Notes under the pieces: model-generated
Database searches by the model: none
What the model saw: only the letters and a program-made list of their open reading frames with translations
Told to the model about the DNA's origin: nothing
Shown: positions 23,129 to 31,038 of the stretch, one piece after another
Layout of the letters: the number at the start of each line of letters is the position of its first letter
How positions within the stretch are numbered: the first letter of the stretch is position 1
Assembly: GCA_029264305.1 (NCBI GenBank)
Contig: JARICA010000021.1
Span: 1 to 35,865 of the forward strand
DNA length: 35,865 nt
Reading direction: 5' to 3'
Source of the DNA: Faecalimonas sp.
GTDB taxonomy: Bacteria > Bacillota > Clostridia > Lachnospirales > Lachnospiraceae
Translations under genes and position numbers: made by a program

Positions 23129-24733
23129 ATGAAAAAAAGAATGTTAAGTATAGTATGTGTAATCGCTATGATGTCAGTAGTGATTTCTGGTTGCGGGAAT
23201 AAAAAGGATGAAAAGAAGAGTTCAAGCAAAAAAGAAGGAATCAAAGCGTATGTAGGAACAACTTTATTTGAAGAGAGTTTAGACCCAATTAAAGGAGCGT
23301 TGCCACATGGATATCCATTTATTAATAATGCATTATTACGTGTAGATAGTAACTCGAAATATGTAGGAGATTTGGCAAAGAATTGGGAAGTGAGTAAAGA
23401 TGCTTTGACGTATACTTTTCATTTGAACAAAGATATAAAATTTAGTGATGGTAGTGATTTTGATGCGGAAGATGTTGTGTTTACCTATGAAACAGTGAAA
23501 AAAAATCAGGCTGATAATGAATATGTAGATTTAACACGTCTTGATACAGTTAAAGCAATCGATAAAGAAACGGTTGAGTTTAAATTAAAAGAGGCATACT
23601 CTCCATTTTTGGATACAACAGCACTTCTTCAAATTGTACCTTCAGATGCATATGATAAAAAGTCCTTTGATACAAAACCAATAGGGACAGGTGCATATAA
23701 GGTTGTACAGTATGATGCAGATCAACAGATTATTTTAGAAGCAAATGAAAACTATTTTGGTAAAATTCCAGATATTAAAAAAGTGACTCTTGTAAAGATG
23801 GATATGGATTCCGCATTTGCAGCAGCAAAAGCTGGGGAATTAGATATTGTTATGGTTGGGACAAATTATGCTAAGGAGAAAATTTCCGGAATGACTTTGC
23901 AGAGACTAGAAACAATGGATGTGAGAAATGTTAGCCTTCCAGTGCGAAGAGTAACTGAAATGAAAAATTCTGATGGAAAAAAAGTAAAGGTTGGAAATAA
24001 TGTAACATCAGATTTAGCAGTAAGAAAAGCACTTGCTATAGGGATTGATCGACAGAAAATCATTGATCATTCATCGGATGGAATAGGAATTTCGTCAGTA
24101 AATTTCACAGATAATCTTGTATGGGCAAGTAGAGATACATATAAAGATAAGCAAGTAGTTGAAGCAAAGAAACTTTTGGATGAAGCAGGATGGAAAGTTG
24201 GAAAAGATGGAATTCGTGAAAAAGCCGGACAAAAATGTAGTTTTGATTTATATGCGACAGCAGGAGAAACAGATAGATATAATCTTTGTGTAGCATTATC
24301 TGAAAATGCAAAAGAGTTAGGAATAGAAATAAAAGTAAAAACAGCAACATGGGAAGAAATTATTACATTGCAAAATACATCGGCAGTTTTGTGGGGGTGG
24401 GGACAGTATTCTCCAACTGTATTGTCATCACTTTTCCAATCAAATTTATTTTTAACTGGAGGATATGATAACGTAGTGGGATATAATAATCCAAAAGTAG
24501 ATGCAAAAATTCAAGAAGCTTTATCTGCTAATAGTCAAGAATCAGCAATTGCGTCATGGAAAGAAGTGCAAAAAATTGCAGATGCAGATTATACAAATCT
24601 ATTTCTTGTAAATATAGAGCATTGCTATTTTGTTAGTGATAATTTAGATATTTCTAAAAATACGCAGATTCCACATCCACATGGGCATGGAACGCCAATT
24701 ATCTGTAATATGGCAGATTGGAAAATGAAATAG
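23129..24733 (+). CDS. ABC transporter substrate-binding lipoprotein, family 5 (probable nickel)
   Basis: The start at 23129 follows GAGAGGG; earlier in-frame starts overlap the leader terminator. The 534-residue product has a lipoprotein signal (IAMMSVVISGCGN, lipid-modified Cys about residue 24), a Lys/Ser-rich spacer, then an SBP_bac_5 domain: LAKNWEVSKDALTYTFHLNK, IKFSDGSDFDAEDVVFTYET, KPIGTGAYKVV and later VRKALAIGIDRQKII, all typical of NikA/DppA/OppA proteins. The C-terminus holds a His-rich IPHPHGHGTP, unusual for peptide binders and suited to nickel or nickel-histidine chelates. Co-transcription with larB-larC-larE, which need nickel, supports nickel as cargo. Peptide or heme cannot be excluded by sequence alone. 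Confidence 0.85.
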   Translation: MKKRMLSIVCVIAMMSVVISGCGNKKDEKKSSSKKEGIKAYVGTTLFEESLDPIKGALPHGYPFINNALLRVDSNSKYVGDLAKNWEVSKDALTYTFHLNKDIKFSDGSDFDAEDVVFTYETVKKNQADNEYVDLTRLDTVKAIDKETVEFKLKEAYSPFLDTTALLQIVPSDAYDKKSFDTKPIGTGAYKVVQYDADQQIILEANENYFGKIPDIKKVTLVKMDMDSAFAAAKAGELDIVMVGTNYAKEKISGMTLQRLETMDVRNVSLPVRRVTEMKNSDGKKVKVGNNVTSDLAVRKALAIGIDRQKIIDHSSDGIGISSVNFTDNLVWASRDTYKDKQVVEAKKLLDEAGWKVGKDGIREKAGQKCSFDLYATAGETDRYNLCVALSENAKELGIEIKVKTATWEEIITLQNTSAVLWGWGQYSPTVLSSLFQSNLFLTGGYDNVVGYNNPKVDAKIQEALSANSQESAIASWKEVQKIADADYTNLFLVNIEHCYFVSDNLDISKNTQIPHPHGHGTPIICNMADWKMK

Positions 24734-24748
24734 AACCGGAGAAAATGA

Positions 24749-25732
24749 ATGAAAAATGGAAAGAAGTTAATAGAAGAATGTGTGCGAATGATATTGCTTT
24801 TGGTGGCAGTAAGTATTGTAGCTTTTTTATTAATTACAAAAGCTCCTATTGATCCGCTTGTTTCTTATGTAGGCACAAATTCAACATTGTCAGAAGCGGC
24901 GAAAGAAGAAATAGAAGAAGAATGGGGATTAAATAGACCACTTTCGGAGAGATTTATCAAGTGGGCAAATCATGCATTACATGGTGATTTTGGAATGTCT
25001 ATTACATACAAAAAACCAGTTATAGAAATAATTAAAACAAGATTTTTGTATTCGATTGTGTTAATGATGCTAGCATGGGGATTATCTGGAGTTATTGGAT
25101 TTATATTAGGTGTTAGTTGTGGAATGCATCAAGGCGGTATTTTAGATAAATTCGTAAAAATATTTTGTCTTATTATGAAATCGGCACCTGTATTTTGGGT
25201 TGGTCTTTTAGCTTTAACAATATTTGCTGTGCAACTTGGATGGTTTCCGATTGGAATGGCAGTTCCCGTAGGAAAATTAGCAGAAGATGTCACAATAAGT
25301 GACAGAATATATCATCTAATTTTGCCGGTATTTACATTAACAATTGTAAATATTAGTGAAGTTGTTCTATATACAAGACAAAAAGTAATTGAAATTATGA
25401 ATAGCGATTTTATTTTGTATGCAAAAGCAAGAGGAGAAAGTAATATTCAACTTGTAAAACGTCACATCTTACGAAATGTTGCATTGCCAGCAATTACAGT
25501 GCAGTTTGCTTCTTTCAATGAATTATTTGGGGGAATGGCTTTGGCGGAAACGGTGTTTGCTTATCCTGGAATAGGAAATGCAATAACATCTGCTGCGATG
25601 AATGCAGATGTTCCCCTTCTTTTAGGAATAGCGGTGTTTAGTGCTGTGTTTGTATTTGTGGGAAATTTGATTGCGAATTTTTTATATGGAGTTTTTGACC
25701 CTAGAATTCGAGAGGGGGAAACACATGAATAA
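24749..25732 (+). CDS. ABC transporter permease, NikB/DppB type
   Basis: The 327-residue membrane protein has an N-terminal helix (MILLLVAVSIVAFLLIT), a periplasm-facing segment with IDPLVSYVG and WGLNRPLSERF typical of the NikB/DppB family, then five more helices. The ATPase-contacting EAA loop is YAKARGESNIQLVKRHILRN (~225-245), followed by LAETVFAYPGIG, another family signature. The gap to the binding protein is 15 bases and CGGAG lies before the ATG. It forms a heterodimer with the next permease. Nickel as the cargo is inferred from the operon. Confidence 0.88.
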   Translation: MKNGKKLIEECVRMILLLVAVSIVAFLLITKAPIDPLVSYVGTNSTLSEAAKEEIEEEWGLNRPLSERFIKWANHALHGDFGMSITYKKPVIEIIKTRFLYSIVLMMLAWGLSGVIGFILGVSCGMHQGGILDKFVKIFCLIMKSAPVFWVGLLALTIFAVQLGWFPIGMAVPVGKLAEDVTISDRIYHLILPVFTLTIVNISEVVLYTRQKVIEIMNSDFILYAKARGESNIQLVKRHILRNVALPAITVQFASFNELFGGMALAETVFAYPGIGNAITSAAMNADVPLLLGIAVFSAVFVFVGNLIANFLYGVFDPRIREGETHE

Positions 25733-26558
25733 AAAGAAAATAGCGAATAGAAGAGTTAGGATGGTCTTATTAGTGACTTTTGCACTTATTTATTTAGGTG
25801 GAATCTTCTTTTGGGGAATATGTATGGATCCATCTCGTTATGCTTCTAACTATGCAGATAAATTTATGACACCGGGAATGCAACATTTATTTGGGACAGA
25901 TTTTATAGGAAGAGATATGTTCTATCGTTCTATTAAAGGGCTGTCTAATAGTTTGATTATTGGTGTTTTGGCATCTATTGTTAGTTCTATTATTGCATTA
26001 ATTGCAGGTATTTCCTCTGCTGTGTTTGGCGGATGGATAGATAAATTTGTTAATTGGTGTGTAGATTTATGTATGGGACTTCCACATTTAGTCCTTTTAA
26101 TGTTGATTTCTTTTATGGTCGGAAAAGGAGTAAAAGGGGTGACAATAGCAGTAGCTTTGACTCATTGGCCTTCATTAACAAGAATTGTTCGAGCAGAAGT
26201 TATGCAGATAAGGTCTGCGCAGTATGTACAAGCAGCGTATAAAATGGGAAAATCTAAGATACAGGTGGCGGTACAACATATTTTACCTCATGTTCTGCCC
26301 GTGTATTTAATTGGATTGGTACTATTATTTCCGCATGCAATTATGCACGAAGCATCTATTACATTTCTTGGTTTTGGAATGCCAGCAGAGATGCCAGCGA
26401 TAGGTGTTATTTTATCAGAGGCAATGAAGCATATTGCAACTGGTAAATGGTGGCTTGCATTATTTCCAGGTTTGATGCTTCTGATTGCAGTGATTGTATT
26501 TGACGTTATAGGAGAAAATTTAAAAAAACTTTGGAATCCAGGAAGTGCGAATGAATAG
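25725..26558 (+). CDS. ABC transporter permease, NikC/DppC type
   Basis: The start at 25725 is set by GAGGGGG; it overlaps the upstream gene by 8 bases, implying coupled translation. The 277-residue protein has the NikC/DppC layout: an N-terminal helix (VTFALIYLGGIFFWGI), the family motif HLFGTDFIGRDMFYRSIKGL (~55-75), and five further helices with an EAA loop YVQAAYKMGKSKIQVAVQHI (~170-190) and EASITFLGFGMP near the end. It partners with the preceding permease. Confidence 0.88.
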   Translation: MNKKKIANRRVRMVLLVTFALIYLGGIFFWGICMDPSRYASNYADKFMTPGMQHLFGTDFIGRDMFYRSIKGLSNSLIIGVLASIVSSIIALIAGISSAVFGGWIDKFVNWCVDLCMGLPHLVLLMLISFMVGKGVKGVTIAVALTHWPSLTRIVRAEVMQIRSAQYVQAAYKMGKSKIQVAVQHILPHVLPVYLIGLVLLFPHAIMHEASITFLGFGMPAEMPAIGVILSEAMKHIATGKWWLALFPGLMLLIAVIVFDVIGENLKKLWNPGSANE

Positions 26559-26568
26559 GAGAAGTACG

Positions 26569-27489
26569 ATGAAAGAAACAAGGGTTTTAACAGTAGATGA
26601 TTTAGTTGTGTCATTTAGCATGTATAAAGGAATTTTTCATAAACAGGATTTAGAGGTTGTTCATTCTCTTTCGTTAGATGTAAAAAAAGGAGAGATTGTT
26701 GCGGTAGTAGGTTCAAGTGGTTCGGGGAAAAGTCTTTTGGCACATGCTATTATGGGATTGCTTCCAAACAATGCGAATATAAAAGGTGAAATTTTTTATA
26801 ATGGAGAGAAGTTGACGGAGAAAAAAAGAAAAGAATTTCTTGGAAGAAAGATTGTTTTTATTCCACAGTCAGTAGATTACTTAGACCCCGTAATGAAAGT
26901 GGGCAAACAGGTTGTTGGGGTATATTCTACAAAGGAAAGACAGAAGGAATTATTTGAAAAATATAAACTAGAAAAAGAGGTAGAAAACATGTACCCATTT
27001 CAACTTTCGGGAGGAATGGCTAGAAGGGTTCTTGTTTCTTCTGCAGTTATGGAAAATCCAGAACTGATTATTGCTGATGAGCCAACACCGGGATTGAGTA
27101 TTGATATGGCAATGGATACATTGAAACATTTTAGAAAATTCGCAGATAACGGGGCGGGAGTACTTTTAATTACACATGATATTGATTTGGCATTTCATGT
27201 GGCTGATAGAATAGCAGTATTTTATGCGGGAACGATTGTTGAAATAGCTCCCGTTGAAGATTTTCTTGCTGGTACAGAAAAACTTCGTCATCCATATAGT
27301 AAAGCGTTGATTTCTGCATTACCACAAAATGAATTTAAAGCAATTAAAGGGATACAACCTTATGCAAATAATTTACCGACAGGATGTCTGTTTGCGGAAC
27401 GGTGTCCTTATATGACAGAAGAATGTTGCGGAGAAATTCCTATAAGAAATTTAAGAGGCGGAAAGGTTAGGTGTGTACATGCAACTTAA
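26569..27489 (+). CDS. ABC transporter ATPase, NikD/DppD type
   Basis: The start at 26569 follows TAGGAGAAG. The 306-residue ATPase has Walker A GSSGSGKS (~48-55), a Q-loop at PQSV, signature LSGGMARR (normally LSGG.RQR), Walker B ELIIADEPTPG and the switch His in LITHDID. The C-terminal extension TGCLFAERCPYMTEECC is the Cys-rich oligopeptide/nickel-family tail (usual form G C . F . . R C P . . . . . C), which in relatives can hold an iron-sulfur cluster. It energises the importer together with the shorter ATPase that follows. Confidence 0.88.
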   Translation: MKETRVLTVDDLVVSFSMYKGIFHKQDLEVVHSLSLDVKKGEIVAVVGSSGSGKSLLAHAIMGLLPNNANIKGEIFYNGEKLTEKKRKEFLGRKIVFIPQSVDYLDPVMKVGKQVVGVYSTKERQKELFEKYKLEKEVENMYPFQLSGGMARRVLVSSAVMENPELIIADEPTPGLSIDMAMDTLKHFRKFADNGAGVLLITHDIDLAFHVADRIAVFYAGTIVEIAPVEDFLAGTEKLRHPYSKALISALPQNEFKAIKGIQPYANNLPTGCLFAERCPYMTEECCGEIPIRNLRGGKVRCVHAT

Positions 27490-28096
27490 GGCAGAAGAGA
27501 TAAGTTTTCGTTATACGGATAAATCTCCTTGGATTTTAAAAGGTGTAAATATAGAAGTAAAAACAGGTGAACGAGTAGGGATTGTAGGTTCTTCAGGATG
27601 TGGAAAGAGTACACTGGCAAAAATTCTTGCAGGATATAATTGTGCGACTTCCGGACAAGTTTTATTAGATGGGAAACCTTTGCAGAAAAATGGTTTTTCT
27701 CCAGTACAAATGATTTATCAACATCCTGAGTTGGCAGTAAATCCAAGATGGAAGATGAAAAAGATATTAAATGAATGTTGGAATCCTGATGAGAAGATGT
27801 TGGAGCGTTTTGGTATTGAAAAGGAATGGTTAACAAGATGGCCAAGGGAACTTTCCGGTGGAGAATTACAACGCTTTTGTATTGTGAGATTATTAAGTCC
27901 AGAAAGTAAATTTCTTATTTGTGATGAAATTACAACTATGTTAGATGTGATTTCTCAAGCACAAATTTGGAATGCTTTATTGGAAATATCAAAGCAAAGG
28001 AATTATGGAATGATCATTATAACGCACAATATGGAATTGGCGAAACGTGTTTGTACAAGGATAGTGGATTTAAGCGAGATAAATCGGAGGGAATAA
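27479..28096 (+). CDS. ABC transporter ATPase, NikE/DppF type (short)
   Basis: The ATG at 27479 lies inside the upstream gene (11-base overlap). The 205-residue protein has Walker A GSSGCGKST (~37-45), Q-loop MIYQHPE, signature LSGGELQRF, Walker B FLICDEITTML and His switch IIITHNMEL. It ends soon after the nucleotide-binding domain and lacks the C-terminal Cys-rich tail of ~260-residue relatives. The next gene starts two bases after its stop. Confidence 0.86.
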   Translation: MQLKAEEISFRYTDKSPWILKGVNIEVKTGERVGIVGSSGCGKSTLAKILAGYNCATSGQVLLDGKPLQKNGFSPVQMIYQHPELAVNPRWKMKKILNECWNPDEKMLERFGIEKEWLTRWPRELSGGELQRFCIVRLLSPESKFLICDEITTMLDVISQAQIWNALLEISKQRNYGMIIITHNMELAKRVCTRIVDLSEINRRE

Positions 28097-28098
28097 AT

Positions 28099-28851
28099 AT
28101 GGACACAAAGAAAATATTAGAACAGGTAAAAAAAGGTGAAATTTCTATAGAAGATGCAGAAGAACTTTTTCGAAGACAACCCTTTGAAGAGTTGGGATAT
28201 GCAAAATTAGATACACATAGAAAATTACGCTCTGGTTGTGCGGAAGTAGTGTTTTGTAGCGGAAAGGCAGATGAACATCTTTTAAAGATATATGAAAGAC
28301 TTTATGAAGAAGAAGGGGAAGTACTTGGAACTAGAGCTACAAAAGAACAGGCAGAGCTGGTGCAAGCAGAAATTCCAGAAGTGGAGTATGACGCGTTATC
28401 AAGAATTTTAAAAATTGAAAAAAAACAAAAAGAACATATAGGGAAAATTGTGGTTTGTACAGCAGGAACAGCAGACATTCCAGTGGCAGAAGAAGCAGCA
28501 CAAACAGCAGAATTTTTCGGAAATACAGTGGAAAGAATATATGATGTAGGAGTAAGTGGACTTCACCGATTGCTTTCAAAAGTAGATGTGATTCAAAGTG
28601 CGAATTGTGTTATTGCAGTAGCCGGAATGGAAGGAGCATTGGCTAGTGTTATAGGAGGACTTGTAGATAAACCAGTAATTGCAGTGCCTACATCTGTTGG
28701 ATATGGTGCAAGTATGAATGGAATTTCAGCACTATTAACGATGATCAATTCTTGTGCAAACGGTATTGCTACTGTAAATATTGATAATGGGTATGGTGCT
28801 GGTTATATTGCATCGCAAATTAATAGATTGGGGGTACATAAAGATGAATAA
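28099..28851 (+). CDS. larB: LarB, pyridinium-3,5-biscarboxylic acid mononucleotide synthase
   Basis: The start at 28099 is set by GGAGGG. The 250-residue protein has a helical N-terminus (ILEQVKKGEISIEDAEELFR), YAKLDTHRKLRSGCAEVVFC (~35-55), KIVVCTAGTADIPVAEEAAQ (~120-140), the AIR-carboxylase-like core VIAVAGMEGALASVIGGLVD (~174-193) and INSCANGIATVNIDNGYGAG (~216-235). Cys219 in 'SCANGI' corresponds to the essential cysteine of characterised LarB. It carboxylates the pyridinium ring of nicotinic acid adenine dinucleotide and cleaves it to P2CMN plus AMP, the first step to the nickel-pincer nucleotide. It sits directly behind the ABC importer and overlaps larC. Confidence 0.93.
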   Translation: MDTKKILEQVKKGEISIEDAEELFRRQPFEELGYAKLDTHRKLRSGCAEVVFCSGKADEHLLKIYERLYEEEGEVLGTRATKEQAELVQAEIPEVEYDALSRILKIEKKQKEHIGKIVVCTAGTADIPVAEEAAQTAEFFGNTVERIYDVGVSGLHRLLSKVDVIQSANCVIAVAGMEGALASVIGGLVDKPVIAVPTSVGYGASMNGISALLTMINSCANGIATVNIDNGYGAGYIASQINRLGVHKDE

Positions 28852-30100
28852 ACAAAAATTATATTTGGAATGTTATGCTGGAATAAGCGGGGATATGACT
28901 GTGGCAGCTCTTTTGGACTTGGGAGCAGATGAAAAGGTACTTACAAAGGCATTAGATAGTTTGTCAATCCGTGAACAGTTTGAGACAAAAATTAGTAGAG
29001 TATCTAAAGCTGGGTTGGATGCTTGTGATTTCAATGTATTATTAGAAAAAGAAAATCACGATCATGATATGCAGTATTTGCATGGAAAGACACATCATCA
29101 TGACCATCATCATGGACATAGTCATGATCATCACCATGACCATCGTGGTCTGATAGAAATTCAGGGAATTATTCGTTGTAGTGAAATGACAGAAAGAGCA
29201 AAAATGCTTGCGGAAAAGATTTTTGATATTTTAGCGAATGCAGAAGCTAAAGCACATGGAAAGTCAAAAACAGAAGTTCATTTTCATGAGGTGGGAGCAG
29301 TTGATTCTATAGTAGACATAGTGTCTGTTGCAATTTGTTTAGATAATTTGGGAATTGATGAAGTGATTATTCCTACACTGTATGAGGGGTGTGGAACTGT
29401 TCGCTGTCAACATGGGGTATTACCTATTCCTGTTCCTGCTGTTGCTAATATCGTTAATGCAGAAAATCTAACATTGCATATTACAGAAACAGAAGGAGAG
29501 TTTGTCACTCCAACGGGGGCGGCAATTGCAGCGGCAATTCGTACAGAAACAAAACTTCCAGAGAACTTTCGCATTTTAAGGACAGGTATTGGTGCAGGTA
29601 AAAGAAATTATGAAAGACCAAGTATTCTTCGTGCCATGCTTATTGAAGAGGAAGAAAGCCAAACGGTAGAAAAAGATGAGATTGTAAAAATGGAAAGTAA
29701 TATTGATGATTGTACAGGGGAAGCGCTTGGTTATACAATGGAAAAACTTATGGAAGCAGGTGCAAGAGATGTTCATTATTTTCCTGTGTTTATGAAAAAA
29801 AATCGCCCTGGATATCAGTTAAATGTTATTTGTAAAGAAAACCAAATTTCTCAATTGCAAAAAATTATATTTGAAGAAACTACAAGTATTGGGATTCGCA
29901 TTCAGTATATGGAAAGAAGTGTTTTGCCAAGAAGGATAGAAATTCGTGATACATCAATGGGAGAAGTGCAAATTAAAATTTGTACACTTTCTTCAGGTGA
30001 AAGAATTTATCCCGAACATGAAAGCATTGCAAAAATTTGTAAAGAAAGTGGAAAATCCTGGCAAGAAGTTTATCGTCAGATTATTGAGGAATGCCAGTAG
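28844..30100 (+). CDS. larC: LarC, nickel insertion enzyme for the NPN cofactor
   Basis: The start at 28844 overlaps the larB stop by 8 bases, with GGGGG at 28830-28834. The 418-residue protein begins LYLECYAGISGDMTVAALLD (the conserved LarC N-terminus), has a His/Asp-rich metal-binding stretch ~72-101 with HHHDHHHGHSHDHHHDH, then KTEVHFHEVGAVDSIVDIVS, GCGTVRCQHGVLPIPVPAV, EGEFVTPTGAAIAAAI and the C-terminal half with MESNIDDCTGEALGYTME, RPGYQLNVICKE and ETTSIGIR. LarC is a CTP-dependent cyclometallase that inserts nickel into P2TMN. In some lactobacilli it needs a programmed frameshift between larC1 and larC2; here it is one uninterrupted frame. Confidence 0.95.
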   Translation: MNKQKLYLECYAGISGDMTVAALLDLGADEKVLTKALDSLSIREQFETKISRVSKAGLDACDFNVLLEKENHDHDMQYLHGKTHHHDHHHGHSHDHHHDHRGLIEIQGIIRCSEMTERAKMLAEKIFDILANAEAKAHGKSKTEVHFHEVGAVDSIVDIVSVAICLDNLGIDEVIIPTLYEGCGTVRCQHGVLPIPVPAVANIVNAENLTLHITETEGEFVTPTGAAIAAAIRTETKLPENFRILRTGIGAGKRNYERPSILRAMLIEEEESQTVEKDEIVKMESNIDDCTGEALGYTMEKLMEAGARDVHYFPVFMKKNRPGYQLNVICKENQISQLQKIIFEETTSIGIRIQYMERSVLPRRIEIRDTSMGEVQIKICTLSSGERIYPEHESIAKICKESGKSWQEVYRQIIEECQ

Positions 30101-30919
30101 ATGAATAATTATGAGGAAAAAAGAAAAAAACTTCTTGAGAGAATAGACAATCTTACAAAAGAAAATATTGTGCTTGCTTTTTCAGGCGGAGTTGATAGTA
30201 GTTTATTGCTGAAAATTTGCTGTGATGCCTCTAAAAAAAGTGGGAAGAAAGTGTATGCAATAACTGTAGAGACAGAGTTGCATCCGATGAAAGATGTAGA
30301 GATTGCCACAATGGTGGCAAAAGAAGCGGGAGCGAAGCATTTGATTATTCGGATAGACGAATTGCACGAGGCAGGAATTCAATATAATCCAGTGGATAGA
30401 TGTTATCTTTGCAAAAAATTACTTTTTAGCAAATTAAAAGAAAAAGCAAAGAAATTATGTATACAGACGATTGTGGAAGGAACAAACGAAGATGATCTTC
30501 ATGTCTATCGTCCAGGCATTCGTGCATTAAAAGAATTAGAAATTCTAAGTCCTTTAGCGGAGTGTGGATTTACGAAAAGAGAAGTAAGAAAATTAGCAGA
30601 AGAATATGGAATATCTGTTGCGAATCGACCGGCTACTCCGTGTATGGCAACACGTTTTCCATATGGCACAGAATTAGATTACGAGAAAATGCGTTCTGTA
30701 GAAGAAGGAGAAGAATGGCTTAGAACATTTGGATTTTATAATGTAAGAATTCGAGTGCATGGAGATCTTGCTAGAATTGAAATTGATGAAAAAGATATGG
30801 AAATTCTTTTGCGCAATCGAATAAAAATAATTGAGAAATTAAAAACATTAGGATATTCATATATCACAATAGATTTGGAAGGATTCCGTTCTGGAAGTAT
30901 GGACATTAATTTAAAATAA
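30101..30919 (+). CDS. larE: LarE, ATP-dependent sulfur transferase for the NPN cofactor
   Basis: The ATG directly follows the larC stop, with GAGGAATG inside the larC end as ribosome site. The 272-residue protein has the PP-loop AFSGGVDSSLLLK (~26-38) that adenylates the carboxylates of P2CMN, VEGTNEDDLHVYRPGIRALK, SPLAECGFTKREVRKLAEEY and NRPATPCMATRFPYG. Three cysteines stand out: C101 and C104 (DRCYLCKK) and C181 (TPCMATR). The last matches the sulfur-donor Cys position of single-cysteine LarE enzymes, while a CxxC plus C set is typical of the LarE type that carries a [4Fe-4S] cluster and can act catalytically. This is therefore probably the iron-sulfur type. It makes P2TMN, the substrate of LarC. 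Confidence 0.93.
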   Translation: MNNYEEKRKKLLERIDNLTKENIVLAFSGGVDSSLLLKICCDASKKSGKKVYAITVETELHPMKDVEIATMVAKEAGAKHLIIRIDELHEAGIQYNPVDRCYLCKKLLFSKLKEKAKKLCIQTIVEGTNEDDLHVYRPGIRALKELEILSPLAECGFTKREVRKLAEEYGISVANRPATPCMATRFPYGTELDYEKMRSVEEGEEWLRTFGFYNVRIRVHGDLARIEIDEKDMEILLRNRIKIIEKLKTLGYSYITIDLEGFRSGSMDINLK

Positions 30920-30931
30920 ATGAATTATAAG

Positions 30932-30971
30932 AAAGACTCTGCGGGAAATAGTTTGTTTGTGCAGAGTCTTT
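30932..30971 (+). terminator. Terminator of the nickel-lar operon
   Basis: AAAGACTCTGC (30932-30942) pairs perfectly over 11 bp with GCAGAGTCTTT (30961-30971) around an 18-base loop, followed by TTCTT. Confidence 0.75.
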
Positions 30972-30985
30972 TCTTGTGTTATAAT
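30957..30985 (+). promoter_or_regulatory. Promoter of the ABC-F/HelD operon
   Basis: TTGTGC (30957-30962), 17 bases, perfect TATAAT (30980-30985), 54 bases before the start codon. It overlaps the 3' arm of the preceding terminator. Confidence 0.55.
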
Positions 30986-31038
30986 GAAAATTCCTATTGA
31001 TAAAGAAGAAAACAAAGAAAAACAGGAGTTAAAGATAA

